Source of the DNA: Prostheceraeus crozeri
Taxonomy: Eukaryota; Platyhelminthes; Polycladida; Euryleptidae
Length of the DNA stretch: 64,000 nucleotides
Direction of reading: 5' to 3'
NCBI GenBank assembly: GCA_907163375.1
Contig: CAJQUW010013672.1
Location: forward strand, 62,001-126,000
The first letter of the stretch is position 1. Each line of letters opens with the position of its first letter. This document shows positions 1 through 10,804 of the stretch, in pieces. Made by a program: the position numbers and the translations under genes. The notes beneath the pieces were generated by a model. The model was given only the letters and a program-made list of their open reading frames with translations, had not been told where the DNA came from and ran no database searches.

Positions 1-1
1 G

Positions 2-811
2 GATGCGACTGAGGAAGTGGAGTTGAGAGCGGAAATTAGGAAGACTAATGAGAATGATTTGGATGCGGTGATGGAAGATTTGTTTGAGGATATAACTGAT
101 TTCAAGGAAGAGTGGGACGCACAGGAAAAGAAAGACATGGAGAGTCAGGAAGTTGTTGAGCCTGTAGCTACATCATCGCCTAGGAAAAAGGTGCATGATA
201 CGGAGGCGTTTGTGAGGTTGAAGGATCGTATGATGGGTATGGAGAGTGTGAATAGAAAAGTTTTGAAGGAGAATGAAGAGCTGAAGGCGGAGGTTGAGGG
301 TATGAAGGTGATGAGAGAGGAGTTGGAGGAGATGCGAGTGAAGGAGCAGGAGTGGTTGAACGAAAGGAGTGGAATGATGAAGCGAGTGAAGGCGGTTGAG
401 GCCTTAGAGTCGGAGTTGATGTGTGAGAAGAATGAGGTGGAGCGCATGCGAGGTGTGGTGAAGAAAGTTGAAGAGACGAAGGTGATAAACAGGCGGTTGT
501 TGTCGGAAGTGGAGCGATTGCATGAGCGTGAGAAGTGTAGAAAAAGAAGAGTGTATGAAGTCCATCTTCCCCTCTTTGAAAATAATGTGTGCGACGCCCC
601 AACCATCACAAGTGACCCAAATCAGACGCAGGAGTGCTACGAGGGCGACGGAGTCCGATGTCTGCACATGAGCATGGACATCGCCGGTCAACTTGAGGAC
701 TTCGTCGTCCGAAAAATTCGGAAGAAAGTTCCCAGTAAGTTGCTTCAACATGATCATTTCCTTACCGCCTCTAATCTCCTATTCTTTTTCTTTCAGAGTT
801 CTTGCAATAGT
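2..811 (+). CDS. Coiled-coil protein, 5'-partial, probably with a short last exon
   Basis: The frame is open from the left window edge, so the true start is outside. The product is highly charged and rich in E, K, R, V and M. Residues about 70-175 form a long heptad-like coiled coil. A short non-coil tail follows, with two Cys and a basic end. A good donor (GTAAGT at 735) and a pyrimidine-rich acceptor ending at 796 suggest a ~62-base intron. Splicing would move the stop to 809-811, only a few codons into the next exon. No family is recognised. The gene lies next to element-A sequence, but whether it belongs to the element or the host cannot be decided. GAG/AAG-rich codon use differs from the AT-rich intergenic DNA and supports real coding. 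Confidence 0.55.
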
Positions 812-959
812 CGATGAAGAGAGAGAGAGTAGTGTCGGTGGACGGAGAACTCCCCATGAGCCCTCTTAAGGGGTACCTTCTAATGCAGCTAAAGCGGTCC
901 CAAGCCCGCCACACATCTTCGGATATGGAATGCAGAGGGGAACAACAAATGATGAAACG

Positions 960-1110
960 GAATCAAATGGGAGGCCACCCTTGCACCACATGCAACACAT
1001 CAGACTTCTCTCTTCAGTAGTGTACAAGCTCTGAACGTTACTTTACTGTATCGCAGTCGATTGCTATACAAGTATTGAAGAAAACGTAAGTTAGTAAAAT
1101 CAGCAGAAAG
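960..1110. other. Segment conserved between copy A and both arms of copy B
   Basis: This stretch matches about 39,520-39,655 and its mirror near 51,955-52,090. It includes the shared core ATCGCAGTCGATTGCTAT and a shared CTTCTCTCTTC run. In copy B the - strand reading of this segment in the left arm is an open 66-codon frame containing IAIDCD. It may be a small gene or a conserved control region of the element family. The rest of 1,110-1,470 shows nothing recognisable. Confidence 0.45.
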
Positions 1111-1476
1111 ACATAGGGAGACATGTGATGTTCCAAATATAGTTATTTCGAAGATTGAACTCAACATGATAAACCATTCATGAATAATACTACCACGAAG
1201 GGTAACAAGTCTACCGTTTATAGAAATCAACTACATGGTATCAGTAGAGAGTCGTTACCTCTAAAGTATAGTTAGCAAAACGTCGTCATGAAAAAATACT
1301 TAATTTGGTCTTTGATTTAACATCATTGAAACCCACTTTACTAATAGCAATGACAATATGGTTTATTTATTCAGAAGCCAATGATCGCAGTAACCATGAA
1401 AGTTTTCCATCCGAGAAATAATCTTCCGCAGATGTCGTGTATAAAACTCAGAAGCATCAGTAACATATTCTTGTCC

Positions 1477-1752
1477 CTAGGAACAAAATTGAAAGTCAAC
1501 ACTTTCCGCTGCTTCACCTTGTGGAAAATGAGTGTAATTGACATGTGCAATTAAGTGAGCCTTGATGAGACTGTCTTTGAAATAAGATATCAACTCCGTA
1601 AATATTTCTCGTGTGTAGTCTAAACATGCTTCCAATTCTGTCTCCTCCCTTTGAAACTCAAGGATGTAATCTTGTATTAAGCCTCCGAAGCTCTCTTGAT
1701 GAAAACGAATCGCGCAATCATCATGTTTCAATGTATTGACTTCAGGTGCCAT
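1477..1752 (-). CDS. Small element protein, family 1 (IxDYI family)
   Basis: A 91-residue protein of unknown function. It resembles the 146-residue protein at 16,367-16,807. Both have an RFH-x-[QE]S block, then an I-x-DYI helix, then a charged E-x-x-LE helix, and a later L-x-A-x-[IV] strand. Weaker relatives lie at about 11.1-11.5 kb and 43.9-44.2 kb. The ATG at 1,752 lies about 140 bases from the oppositely oriented TATAAAAG box at 1,892, so this gene and the PolB leader look divergently transcribed. No catalytic motif is visible. The family is probably element-specific. Confidence 0.5.
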   Translation of the reverse strand: MAPEVNTLKHDDCAIRFHQESFGGLIQDYILEFQREETELEACLDYTREIFTELISYFKDSLIKAHLIAHVNYTHFPQGEAAESVDFQFCS

Positions 1753-1891
1753 CGTTGAGTCTATTGCTAAACATCATTTTTGTCTAAGATGATTTCAATA
1801 ACGCGTTACAGATGTGCGTGCACACATCGGGAACTCTAGCTCGTCTGTGATTGGACGAGAGGTCTCATCCATTCACCGCTTAGGAAAATCT

Positions 1892-1899
1892 TATAAAAG
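1892..1899 (+). promoter_or_regulatory. TATA box (TATAAAAG) of the PolB leader
   Basis: TATAAAAGG lies upstream of the GC-rich leader module and the small exon-like blocks that precede PolB. The same octamer lies upstream of - strand genes at 9,781 and 16,221. The start site itself is inferred. Confidence 0.5.
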
Positions 1900-2044
1900 G
1901 CAGTGCACCAGCTCTGCTCTTCACATTTATCTTTCACAAGGTCAGAATCGGTGAGCTCCTGCTATCAGGTTGTTTTGACTTGCTATCAAGTTGAATAGTC
2001 TCTTGCTATCAAGAGATTCGCTTCTGCTCATAAAACATATCATC

Positions 2045-2230
2045 GCTGTAATACCTCCTTTGCTCGAGCGTTCCTTCGGGACGGCGGGTACTGCCGTAGA
2101 GGGATTGCGCTGCACGGGTTGTTCGTCGTTTGTTAGACCGAAAACTCTGAGCAATTGCTCATGTTGGGCGTTCGACTTCATACTCAACGTGACGCTTTCT
2201 CTCGCCAGGTCAGAGTACTTCAACCATTCG
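2045..2230 (+). other. GC-rich leader module of the element family, copy A
   Basis: The conserved blocks in order are GTTCCTTCGGGACGGCGG, TGCCGTAG, TTAGACCGAAA, CTCATGTTGGGC and CTCAACGT. The same order occurs at 38,880-39,015 and its mirror. A diverged version occurs at 39,220-39,395 and its mirror. ACGGC and GCCGT can pair across a 7-base loop. Just upstream are two TTGCTATCAAG repeats. Spacing is kept while the bases between blocks drift, and the frames do not keep a common protein. A structured RNA leader or protein-binding site is therefore likelier than a gene. Confidence 0.5.
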
Positions 2231-5200
2231 ACAAAGGTTAGTCTTTATGATATGGAGTAGAGTGAAATGTAATTCATTGGATGTCACTTCAATGATTGTT
2301 CCCATGATAAACGTTGACTAGGCAAATGAAACGACTCTCATCTTTCCTCTTCAGTGATTGAAATCTACTAACGTAATCTGCTGTCTGTAATCGATCAAAA
2401 ATAGAATTCAACAAAGTTGAAAATTACCGTATTGCTGCTGAGATCGAGAAGGCCACCATCGAGCAATGTAAGTATTTGCATCAAGGTTGACTCATTCCAT
2501 TACTAACATCATTAGGGTAGACATCCTCATTAAAATCAAGAGCCCCTCCCTTATTTTGTTCATGTTTAAACCGAATCCAAATTTTACCTCTGCTTATCTT
2601 TGCTGTCATTCTTTTTCAGTGCATGAATGTATTCGTAATGGGGAACCCGTCCCCCAAGGAGTAATCGGGGAAGCCTATGAGCGGCTTGGCAAGTGTAAGT
2701 ATCTTTAACATTTCATGTTTAGACTGTTTCAGATCCTCTGCATCATCCTTGTCTCATTATCTAATCTCTCTTTCCTCTCTACAGATATGACCAAGATGAA
2801 GAAGTGGAAAGAAGCCGCGAGGCGGAGATTCGACGCTGAATTTCCGGCCCTACCTTCCCACCCATCTACCTCCGAGCAAGGTGCGACTCCTCTCTCGGGC
2901 ATTGTCATCGCCCCACCTCCACCGCCTGCTCCGCTCCCTGCGCCAGTCCCTGCTCCTCGTCACCACGTCCCTCCAACAGCAAAGCCAAGGACCCTTACAC
3001 CCTCGGCTCGTGTCCCTCTCCTGCCTCCTACGCGTCCATCGGTGTTGCCGGAAATCAATTCATTAGATGATAAGTATCCGTGATTGGGAAATAGGGGGCT
3101 AAGACTTCAAACTTGAAGTTATGATCATGTTACTATTCTCTTTTCTCTTTTTCTCAACAGATCTGGCGGTCTACCTCCTGGACGGCGACGTTCCCTCCCG
3201 TCCCATCGTCATCCCTGCATCGCCACCACCACCTGCAGCAAACGACCTCCCTCTCCTCTACGTTCAGTCGGTAGAGAGATTCCTGGAGGAGCAGGAGGAG
3301 TTGGAGATAGTCGGAGAGGAGAGGGTGATTGGAGTCGAATAGGAGAAGGACTTTCGATGCCAGCGGTGTGACAGGGTCTTCGACTCAGCCTACAGTTTGA
3401 GACGTCACACCGCTGGCCATGCCTGCAGGGGAGGGAAGCGCCGACCGATCCCTCAACGGCCCAAGTGTGAAGGCTGTGGACGCACGTTCTACAACAGCAC
3501 CAACTTGCGAGTCCACATCGAAGGCGGTTCCTGTGGCAGTGTGAGGCAACCACCGACAACAACAGGTAGGAAGCATCCTTCATCGCACGTCGGTTTTTCC
3601 TGTTCTTCGTGTCGGAAGACCTTTCCTACAGAGTTTGTTCTTTCTTCGCACACACTCTGTCACACTCATCCCACTGAGCTTTACACTGACAACAACGTCA
3701 CTCTAAGGCTGAGCAAGTTTTCCCTTGAGAGGCTCGTTCGCGACTATGAGTTAGAAAGCTCTGAAGCTGTGCAAGATATTCATCCTTTCTTGATGAATAA
3801 TATAGGCTTAATACATCAAATGTTGGCGAGCTTAGATAGATTTTTACTCAAAGGCATGTTCTATCTCACTGCTAGTTTCAATAAGGTAGACAGTAGCACG
3901 GGAGAAGTAGAGTCCACCGTCACCATTAGGATAGCCTCCTGTGCTGCTGATCTCATAGGTGATATAAACTAGTGGATAGAGAGACATGCGACCTATCTCG
4001 TCAGCAACTTAAATAAATTTAATGAAAGAGACAGCGGTCTGGTTTTTGATGGGATAGAGAAAGTAGACATTAAAATCAATCTTTTAGAAAATTTGCAAGG
4101 GAGCGGTTGTTTCACAGTCCCCAAAGCACTGGCTAGCAAAAACGCTGTCATCAATGTAGAGTGTCAGTCCCAGTGTTTCAAGTATGCCGTACTCTCCATT
4201 CTTCACTATAATGATGTAGGTATAAATCGTGAACGAATCACTAAATATCGTGAATGGGAGGATGAGCTTAAGTTTGACGGGTTAGATGTCAACACACTAG
4301 ATTTTAAAGGCATCGCCCAATTTGAAAAACTCAATAACATTAAGATCGTCGTCCATCTCTGGGAAAAAGGTCTCAAAGGCGTTAGGTATAACAACCGCCA
4401 AAGTAACTTCGACCGAGTTGTCAATTTTCTCCTAGTCTATGGCGACAACCACCCACAATGGCATTATTGTGGCGTTCCTAAAATTTCTAGATTGTATCGC
4501 CACCAACAAAGTTATGATGACAAACATTATTACTGTGATCGCTGCACACGACGTTTCACATCCAAAGCATTTTTTGAACAGCATTACGAGTGGTGCTCTC
4601 GGGGTAAACTTCAAATGGAAGTCATGCCTAAAGATAAATTTTATAGGTATGAGGAAAATGGCAATGAGCTCAGTGCCATATGTACCATCTATGCGGACAT
4701 TGAATGTTACATTGAACAAGAAGACCTAGGTCATGAGCCAGCAGCCACTGCCTGTTATGAAGTTTGGCATCCATATTCTAGGAATCAAAATAAAATGCAT
4801 GTGTGGCAAGGCGAGGAGTGCGTTGAAAACTTCCTCAACTTTTTTGATAGGAAAGCTCGTTTTCATCAACCGTATGAAACGGAGCTGACTAGGAAACCCA
4901 TGTGCTTTACAGCAGCCGATAGACTTAGATTTGATAGGACCACGGAATGTCCCCGCTGCTGTTCATCCTTTGATGATCAGCAACATAAGAAAGTGAGGGA
5001 CCATTGCCATCTCAGTGGTAAATTTAGGTCTGCCTTATGCAGTAAATGTAATATGAAACTTAGGCTCAAACGGCAAACGCTACCCGTCATCTTCCACAAC
5101 TTTGAATGTTATGATGCTCACATCATCATTCGCCATGGATTCGGTAAAATGAAATCCTGGTCATCCAAAGTGATTGCACAAAGTAAGGAAAAATTTATGT

Positions 5201-6396
5201 GCATCACTGCCAAAGTACAAGTCGATAAGACGAAAGAGGGGAAGCCTGTCTTCTATGACATAAAGTTTCTAGACAGTTTCCAGTTTATGTCTTCTTCCTT
5301 AGCCGCGTTGGTTATAATTTAGAAACACTTCCCCTCACTCAACATTTAAAGAAAGACTATCCCAACATAAGTGACAGTCTGATGCGACGGAAAGGGGTGT
5401 TTCCTTATAGTTATTTCAGTTCAATGGACACATTGAAGGAGACATCCCTTCCGTCCATCGATAAATTTAAAAATGATTTGACGGGTGAGGACTGTTCGCT
5501 GGATGACTATAGGCATGCAGAGCAAGCATGGCAAGAATTTAGGCGTCGCACTTTTGGTGACTACATGCTTGCCTACCTAAAATTAGACGTCTATCTGTTG
5601 GCTGACGTGTTTGAGACTTTTAGGAAAGTCACATTAGAACAGGACGCCTTAGACCCCGTCCATTTTGTAAGTCTACCGTGGCTGTCCTGTCAGTCAGCCT
5701 TCAAGATGACAAAAGAGAGAATACATTTTCTGCAAGATGCAGAAATGTACGTTATTTGAATGTGGTATTAGGGGAGGCTTAACATTTGTCAACAAACATG
5801 TTGTCAACAGCACCCAAGACATAGGATCGACCACACATATAATGTACATAGACCAAAATAATTTATATGGGAGTGCATTATCCAAGCCTTTGCCACAGTC
5901 TGACTTCCAATGGGTAGAGCCCCATGACATTGAATACTTCTCCAATCTAGCGCACATCATGGCACTGGGAGATGAGGCCGACATAGGTTATTTATTTGAA
6001 GTCGACCTCATCTAGCCAGAGTGTACTAAGAATAAGACAGTTGATTTTCCTCTCGCACCCGAATCTGGCATAGTCCGTCCAGATATGTTCTCTCCCTTTA
6101 TGGAAGAATAGAATACAATAAGCAATATGAGGCGGAAAATGACTTAAAATATAAACCCACTAGGAAGTTGTTGCTCACCCAATACAACAAGCAGCATTAT
6201 ATCGTGCACTATTCCATCCTCAAATTCTATCTAGTATGGGGATGCAACTTGACAAAGTCCATCGCGCTATCCAGTTTAGGCAGAAGCCCTTTCTAAAACC
6301 GTATATAGAATTTAATAGTAAGAAACGGGATGAATCCAAGAATTTTTTCGAAAAGGACTTCTTTAGATTTAAGAATAATGCCCTCTTTGGTAAAAC

Positions 6397-7503
6397 CAGT
6401 GGCGTGCGGTGGTCTCAAGTGGTGGGCATGCGATATATTTAGTCTACCATAGTGCATGATAACATGTATGCCTAAGCTTTATGCCTAATCTATGTACATG
6501 CTGCATGTTATAAGTTGTATGATCAGCTTATCACCAGATAATACTTATTATAATTTCCAACACATTCATCTACATGTAGAATTCACAAAACAACTAGTAT
6601 TATACATTGCAGATATATTCTGTATAAAATCAAAAATGAAAATCATTTAAAGATTAGATCCATTCTTCGAGACTTCTTGATAAAGTCATTGATGACAGTG
6701 TCGTAGAAGACGGAGGAGTTGTCCTGCAATTTATTCAACAACTCCTTCTCGATGGCGATAACGGCGAGAGCTGACAATCTCTCTTCACCTTAACTGGTCC
6801 TAGTGAAAGAATTGATCCGCTTTAGTGCAGAAAATGATCGTTCACAGGACGCCGTGGTACTGGAAAAGGTCAGTGCCAGTCTCGTGAATTTGTTTGTCTC
6901 AGGCAGCGTTGCACCCGAATTTTGTCTTTCGAAACAAACATTCAGTTCATGGATATTGTACGTGCGAAATTCATCACTTTTGTAAAGAATGATCAACTCA
7001 TTGCGCAACCGAGGAAAATCAAATAAATGGCCGTAGCCTACTTGTCTTTGAACTCGTCAAACAGAATTTGCGGAAATTGCTCACAGTAACATGATTACCG
7101 CCGGATTACAAAGCGTGTGGCTTTCATACATTGTGTGCACTGAGTGGCATGCACACAACTACAGCGAGAGTTTCCTTCCCTAATTTGCAAGCATGCGATA
7201 GAGCGACCGAATTCTCCCGCCTCTGTACGCTGACGCCTGGCTTCATCGCCGCTGTATGAGGAGTCAATGCATAATGAATGGGAGGTTGGATGCGGCGATG
7301 CCTCCACTAAATATTCACCCAGTTATGTAATTCATTTATGAAGATGGAATTTTGTGATGTCGTCATACGCCCTACTCACAATTGGAAGGCGATCTAACTG
7401 ATACTTGATGAAATAAACGTGTTGAACATAATGAATAATCAGATTACTCAAGTTTACATACGCATTCGCCGCATGCATCGCACACATGGACCGCACGCCA
7501 CTG
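6397..7503 (-). mobile_element. hAT DNA transposon relic inside PolB copy A
   Basis: The element starts CAGTGGCGTGCGGT and ends with the exact inverse ACCGCACGCCACTG, giving 14-bp terminal inverted repeats. It is flanked on both sides by the identical 8-bp duplication GGTAAAAC (6,389-6,396 and 7,504-7,511), the hAT signature. At 1,107 bp it is far too short for a complete hAT, and only the transposase C-terminus remains, on the - strand. Since the duplication is perfect, no base has been lost at either junction and the polymerase sequence resumes directly. Confidence 0.92.
6643..7030 (-). pseudogene. hAT transposase C-terminal dimerisation region
   Basis: The - strand reads FPRLRNELIILY, then LALTFSSTTASCERSFSALK, then RLSALAVIAIEKEL and finally RRMDLIFK and a stop. 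This is the standard order of the hAT C-terminal dimerisation domain (ZMYM1-like branch). One in-frame stop falls just before the GEERLSALAV block. The catalytic N-terminal two thirds are absent, so the copy could only have moved with a transposase supplied elsewhere. Confidence 0.88.
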
Positions 7504-8639
7504 GGTAAAACCATAGAGGATGCAAGAAAGCGCATGGACTATCGTATTGTGACTGATCCGGAAACGAGTATCAAGTTATGTCGTTCACCGCTGTTTTGTC
7601 ACCATGATGTCATTTCCGAAGACATCACTGGTTTAAAATGTTAAAATCCAAAGTAGAACTTTGCAAGCCCATTTATGTCGGTCAAGCTTTCTTGGGTCAC
7701 TCCCAGTTAGAAATGTACAAGTTGTTTTACCACACCTTTAAAACTTGCCCATTGATCCAACATGTGGAATTAGTAGGAGGCGGTACAGACACCTTCTTCC
7801 TAGCTTTGACAACCACGAGCCAAGTCAAGCAGGAAGACATTTTAAAATATTTAGCACCCAAGTTTGATAGTTCCTACTATCCCACTGACCATCCGCTTTA
7901 CTCTACCTCAAATAAAGCGAAGCTTGGCTGCTTCAAGGATGAGTGTGCCGGCAGACAGATGGAGGAGATGATCTTGCTTCACCCTAAAATGTACTCCATG
8001 AAGCTAAAATTCTCAGAGCTTTCTATTAAACAGGCGAAAGGCATCTCAAAGTCAATCGTTAGAAAAATGACACATAGGGACTATCAAGATGCCTTAGATT
8101 CACTTAAAATTAAAAAAGTAGAAATGACCATTTTAAAATCACAGTCGCATCAAGTCAGAACAACGACGTCTAGGAAACGAGGTCTCTCAGCTTGGGAAGA
8201 CAAGCGATGCTGGATGAGTCCTAACCACTCATTACCGTACGGCCATCCAGACACTCATCTACCTCCACCCAAGAGACAGAAACTTTCTCCTCCTCCGTCC
8301 GGCGATATATGATGATGAATGCTTCCTCTGTGTTGTGGTTGATGTTTTGCTTTTTCACTCCATGGCGTTTTCTATGGGGTGTTGTGAGTGACTGCCTTGT
8401 AACATGCGCCCAACTCCTGATCACAGCATATCATCGATTGGGTATCCAGTGCTTTTGCTCACTTTGATTTGTCCCTGTACAGTTTCCGACACATCAGTGA
8501 CTTTGTTTTCTCCCTGCACATGAGTGATTTTGTTTCCCCCGTGTATAGTATTAACTATGTGTGACTGTGATGAAATGTCTTTCATTCAATAACATATCAT
8601 GTACAGACTGTCTCGTTTTTCTTTTGACATAAAGTTGCG

Positions 8640-8905
8640 GTTCAAATAGGTGGGACTGACTTGGTAATGATGTCATAAGCATGTCACTGTTTGTAAGATA
8701 GGTGAAATATAAAATGAAGTCAGAATCATTTCACTGTTTGTAAAGTTTGTAAGATAGGTGAAGTACAAAATAAAGTCATAAGTATGTCACTGTTTGTAAA
8801 GTTTGTAAGTTAGGTGAAGTACAAAATAGAGTCATAAGTATTTCACTGTTTGCAAGATAGGTAAAGTATAAAATAAAGTCATAACCATGTCAGAGTTTGT
8901 AAGTT
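8640..8905 (+). repeat. AT-rich tandem array 3' of PolB, copy A
   Basis: About five imperfect copies of a ~47-60-bp unit contain GTTTGTAAGWTAGGTGAAGTA followed by AAAATAAAGTCATAA. Several units carry AATAAA. The position (between PolB and the oppositely oriented gene block) and the GTTTGTAAGTTAG/AATAAAGT wording match the much longer central array of copy B. The stretch 8,313-8,640 has no gene. It begins with a TTTGATGTT-like segment also seen after PolB in copy B. Confidence 0.7.
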
Positions 8906-8977
8906 AACATCCTCACCAACGAATGTAACATCATGACAATTTCTTCGGCTTAGGAAACATCAACCACTTTGTCGACT

Positions 8978-9170
8978 CATGTCTATAAATAGCTCTGATT
9001 CATGAAGTGGTAAAGCGCCAGTCAGTTAGATAGGAATGTAATCAGTCTTGTTCAACCTTTTCACCGACACGTGTGTGGGCATTATTTCATGTCTATGAAT
9101 AGCGCTGACTCATCATAAAGCGAAGAACCTTATTGATGACCTTTTCACCGACAAGTGTGTGGGCGATAGT
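8978..9170. repeat. Two-copy tandem repeat between convergent transcription units
   Basis: Two imperfect copies share ATGTCTATRAATAGC at the start and CCTTTTCACCGACAMGTGTGTGGGC at the end. They lie immediately before the end of the TBP-like gene. No coding frame is kept between them. Confidence 0.6.
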
Positions 9171-9205
9171 TCATTGCGATGACTCATTCAAAACACATCA
9201 TGTGA

Positions 9206-9745
9206 TTAACACGATTCTATTAACTGTGACTCATACAGATAACGCATTAAAGATTTAACAATGTCAGCTACTTTACTGATATCACGTAAACCAGTCATGA
9301 TACAATGTCCGTTGTGAAACACTGCAATATGTACAGGATGCCACTTCCGAATCAGAGCAGCAGGAAAGAGTTCAGTTTCATAAAATATACAATGATTACT
9401 GGTTTTAATGTTGGCTAGATTCACTAACATCTTCAATTGAACAGACACTACTGTATTCTTCAATGTCAGGGGACTGAGGCGTAGATGAGGCATGAGTGTT
9501 CGCATTTTCTTGACGACTTCGTAACACATGGACTGCATCATGAAATTAGAAAGGTTTCCTAGGACTTGGATTTTGCCGCAGCGAAAGATTTGAAGATTTC
9601 GACCGCTGCTCATGCGAATGACCAACATTTGTGGTTGACCGCGATGATAGACTGAATCGGGAAGATGGGTATGCAACTGTTCTAAATCGATATCTCTTCT
9701 CAGATTCATTTCGCGCATGGCGTTGATGATGCGGATGGGGAGCAT
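9206..9745 (-). CDS. TBP-like protein of element A
   Basis: An intact 179-residue frame, the size of a TATA-binding-protein core. It has two related halves. Half one (residues about 30-85) has LQIFRCGKIQVLG, matching the TBP strand-turn LIFSSGKMVCTG. Half two (about 120-170) has YETELFPAALIR, matching YEPELFPGLIYR, and IAVFHNGHCIMTG, matching LIFVSGKVVLTG. Three of the four DNA-kinking phenylalanines of TBP have counterparts: F54, F127 and F143. TBP bends TATA DNA to start transcription. A TATAAAAG box sits 36 bases upstream of the start codon, and the same octamer is upstream of other genes in this element. A role in element-specific transcription is inferred. A captured, diverged host TBP is the alternative origin. 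Confidence 0.72.
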   Translation of the reverse strand: MLPIRIINAMREMNLRRDIDLEQLHTHLPDSVYHRGQPQMLVIRMSSGRNLQIFRCGKIQVLGNLSNFMMQSMCYEVVKKMRTLMPHLRLSPLTLKNTVVSVQLKMLVNLANIKTSNHCIFYETELFPAALIRKWHPVHIAVFHNGHCIMTGLRDISKVADIVKSLMRYLYESQLIESC

Positions 9746-9780
9746 GATTCACAAATGACATGAGGGTTGAGTGACCTTCC

Positions 9781-9788
9781 CTTTTATA
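9781..9788 (-). promoter_or_regulatory. TATA box (TATAAAAG) of the TBP-like gene
   Basis: The - strand reads AGTATAAAAGGG, 36 bases before the ATG at 9,745. Spacing allows a short leader, and the same octamer is found at 1,892 and 16,221. Confidence 0.6.
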
Positions 9789-9794
9789 CTTTCC

Positions 9795-10112
9795 TCATGA
9801 GGGTTTTGGAATCACGATGTAGCAGTGATCATTATGTAGAATCATCTCTTGAATGCGAATAAATACAATGACGTCTCCTACGTTAATGACACGGCAAGAG
9901 TTGGATAGCATTGCGCGATGTAACCTTCGTAGTTGAAAGCGTTCTAGAGTTATCTGAATATGACGTTTCGTATCATGAAATGTAACACACTGACTTTTCC
10001 ATGATACATAGAGGCATGCTGATAATTTCCACATGTTTAAAACCTGAACGAAGAAGGGTATGCCTAAGAAAGAAGGAGAGTCATGTACATGTATGGCATG
10101 GTGAGTGTACAT
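9795..10112 (-). CDS. Small element protein, possible family 2 member
   Basis: A 105-codon open frame. An internal start giving about 79 residues beginning MWKLSACLYV is equally plausible, because the first codons overlap AT-rich spacer. The C-terminal part VGDVIVFIRI lines up with the GEGFYFFRI / GKGFYSFEI strand of the two family 2 proteins at 15,068-15,583 and 10,193-10,789. The preceding ACLYVSWKSQCVTFHD lines up with their RCYIF...CKVTLG region. Function is unknown. It sits between the TBP-like gene and a clear family 2 gene on the same strand, which supports a tandem-duplicated block. Confidence 0.4.
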   Translation of the reverse strand: MYTHHAIHVHDSPSFLGIPFFVQVLNMWKLSACLYVSWKSQCVTFHDTKRHIQITLERFQLRRLHRAMLSNSCRVINVGDVIVFIRIQEMILHNDHCYIVIPKPS

Positions 10113-10192
10113 TTTCTTTCTTGATACGGTGGCCGTTAGGCCGTGGTCTCATAGAGACCGATGGTGCGTTCTCAGTGTGTGTGTAGAGAGTG

Positions 10193-10789
10193 TTACTGTA
10201 GTTGATCATCATCAACATGGACATCATTTTTGAAGGTTATGGAGACAAGATAGGGATTCAACGTAAACAACCTTCCGTCCCTGCGCGGACCCATGTAGAT
10301 GGTTTGAATTTGAATTTCGAAGGAGTAGAATCCTTTTCCCAAAATGGGGAGAGGTTTGCAATTGAGTAAGTCGAATTCGCTGCCCTCCTTTTCATGGATG
10401 ATGAGACAGTGTCTATCCATATGAACATACATGTATCGTCTTTCCATGATGAGAACTTGTAACCGCTTCCCATTGTGTCGAACACTTTCTTTGGGAATGG
10501 TGAGATTTTCTTTCAGGAATGTTTCAAGATCATTGAATTGTAACCGTGTCCTATAGTCTATCGGCACACACACGGCGAGACCATACTTTCTTGACATAAC
10601 CTTTAGATAAGCCATCCGATGACTTGGAGTTTTTATGGTTACGGCTTCTCCATGATGAGTTATCTTTTGATTGAAAGCATTTTTACCCGATGCTAAAGTA
10701 AGAGAGTTCAGTGTACCCAGTGCGAGAGCAGAGGAGTTGATAGCTTCGAGCAACTGCATGGTTAGCGCAAGGACGAAAATGAATGCCAT
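10193..10789 (-). CDS. Family 2 element protein (GKGFYSFEI type)
   Basis: An intact frame of about 198 residues from the ATG at 10,789. A longer frame reaches 10,828 but would start upstream of the TATA box, and a start at 10,759 suits the TATA spacing better. The C-terminal half has LPILGKGFYSFEI, then YMGPRRDGRLFTLN. This matches LSTLGEGFYFFRI and YVGPHQSDGNLISLN in the protein at 15,068-15,583. The N-terminal halves also align, with a hydrophobic start, a short TP block and a VPID/IPID motif. The first 20 residues are hydrophobic but resemble no certain signal peptide. Family function is unrecognised; the mostly beta-strand pattern could fit a DNA-binding or structural protein. Confidence 0.6.
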   Translation of the reverse strand: MAFIFVLALTMQLLEAINSSALALGTLNSLTLASGKNAFNQKITHHGEAVTIKTPSHRMAYLKVMSRKYGLAVCVPIDYRTRLQFNDLETFLKENLTIPKESVRHNGKRLQVLIMERRYMYVHMDRHCLIIHEKEGSEFDLLNCKPLPILGKGFYSFEIQIQTIYMGPRRDGRLFTLNPYLVSITFKNDVHVDDDQLQ

Positions 10790-10804
10790 GAGCTCAGTCG
10801 TCCG

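Larger units (their letters stand above)
2400..8312 (+). pseudogene. Protein-primed family-B DNA polymerase, copy A (fossil)
   Basis: The first kilobase has short exon-like blocks with GT/AG borders and a proline-rich stretch. After it come C2H2-like fingers, the first starting CQRC near 3,361. Next is the CFKYAVLSILHY domain typical of Polinton polymerases, then another finger. The exonuclease signature YADIECYI follows, then an endonuclease-VII-like CxxC...VRDHCHL zinc block. Later come YLKLD (ExoIII), DQNNLYG (palm motif A), NALFGKT (motif B) and the C-terminal KMYSMKL region. The family replicates linear DNA from a protein primer. The gene is broken in roughly half a dozen places and is interrupted by a hAT element (6,397-7,503). 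It is clearly older and more decayed than the two copies in the palindrome. Confidence 0.85.

Noticed and set aside
145-757. Three - strand frames under the coiled-coil gene
   Set aside because: Ser/Thr/Phe-rich antisense shadows of the acidic, Lys/Glu-rich + strand frame.
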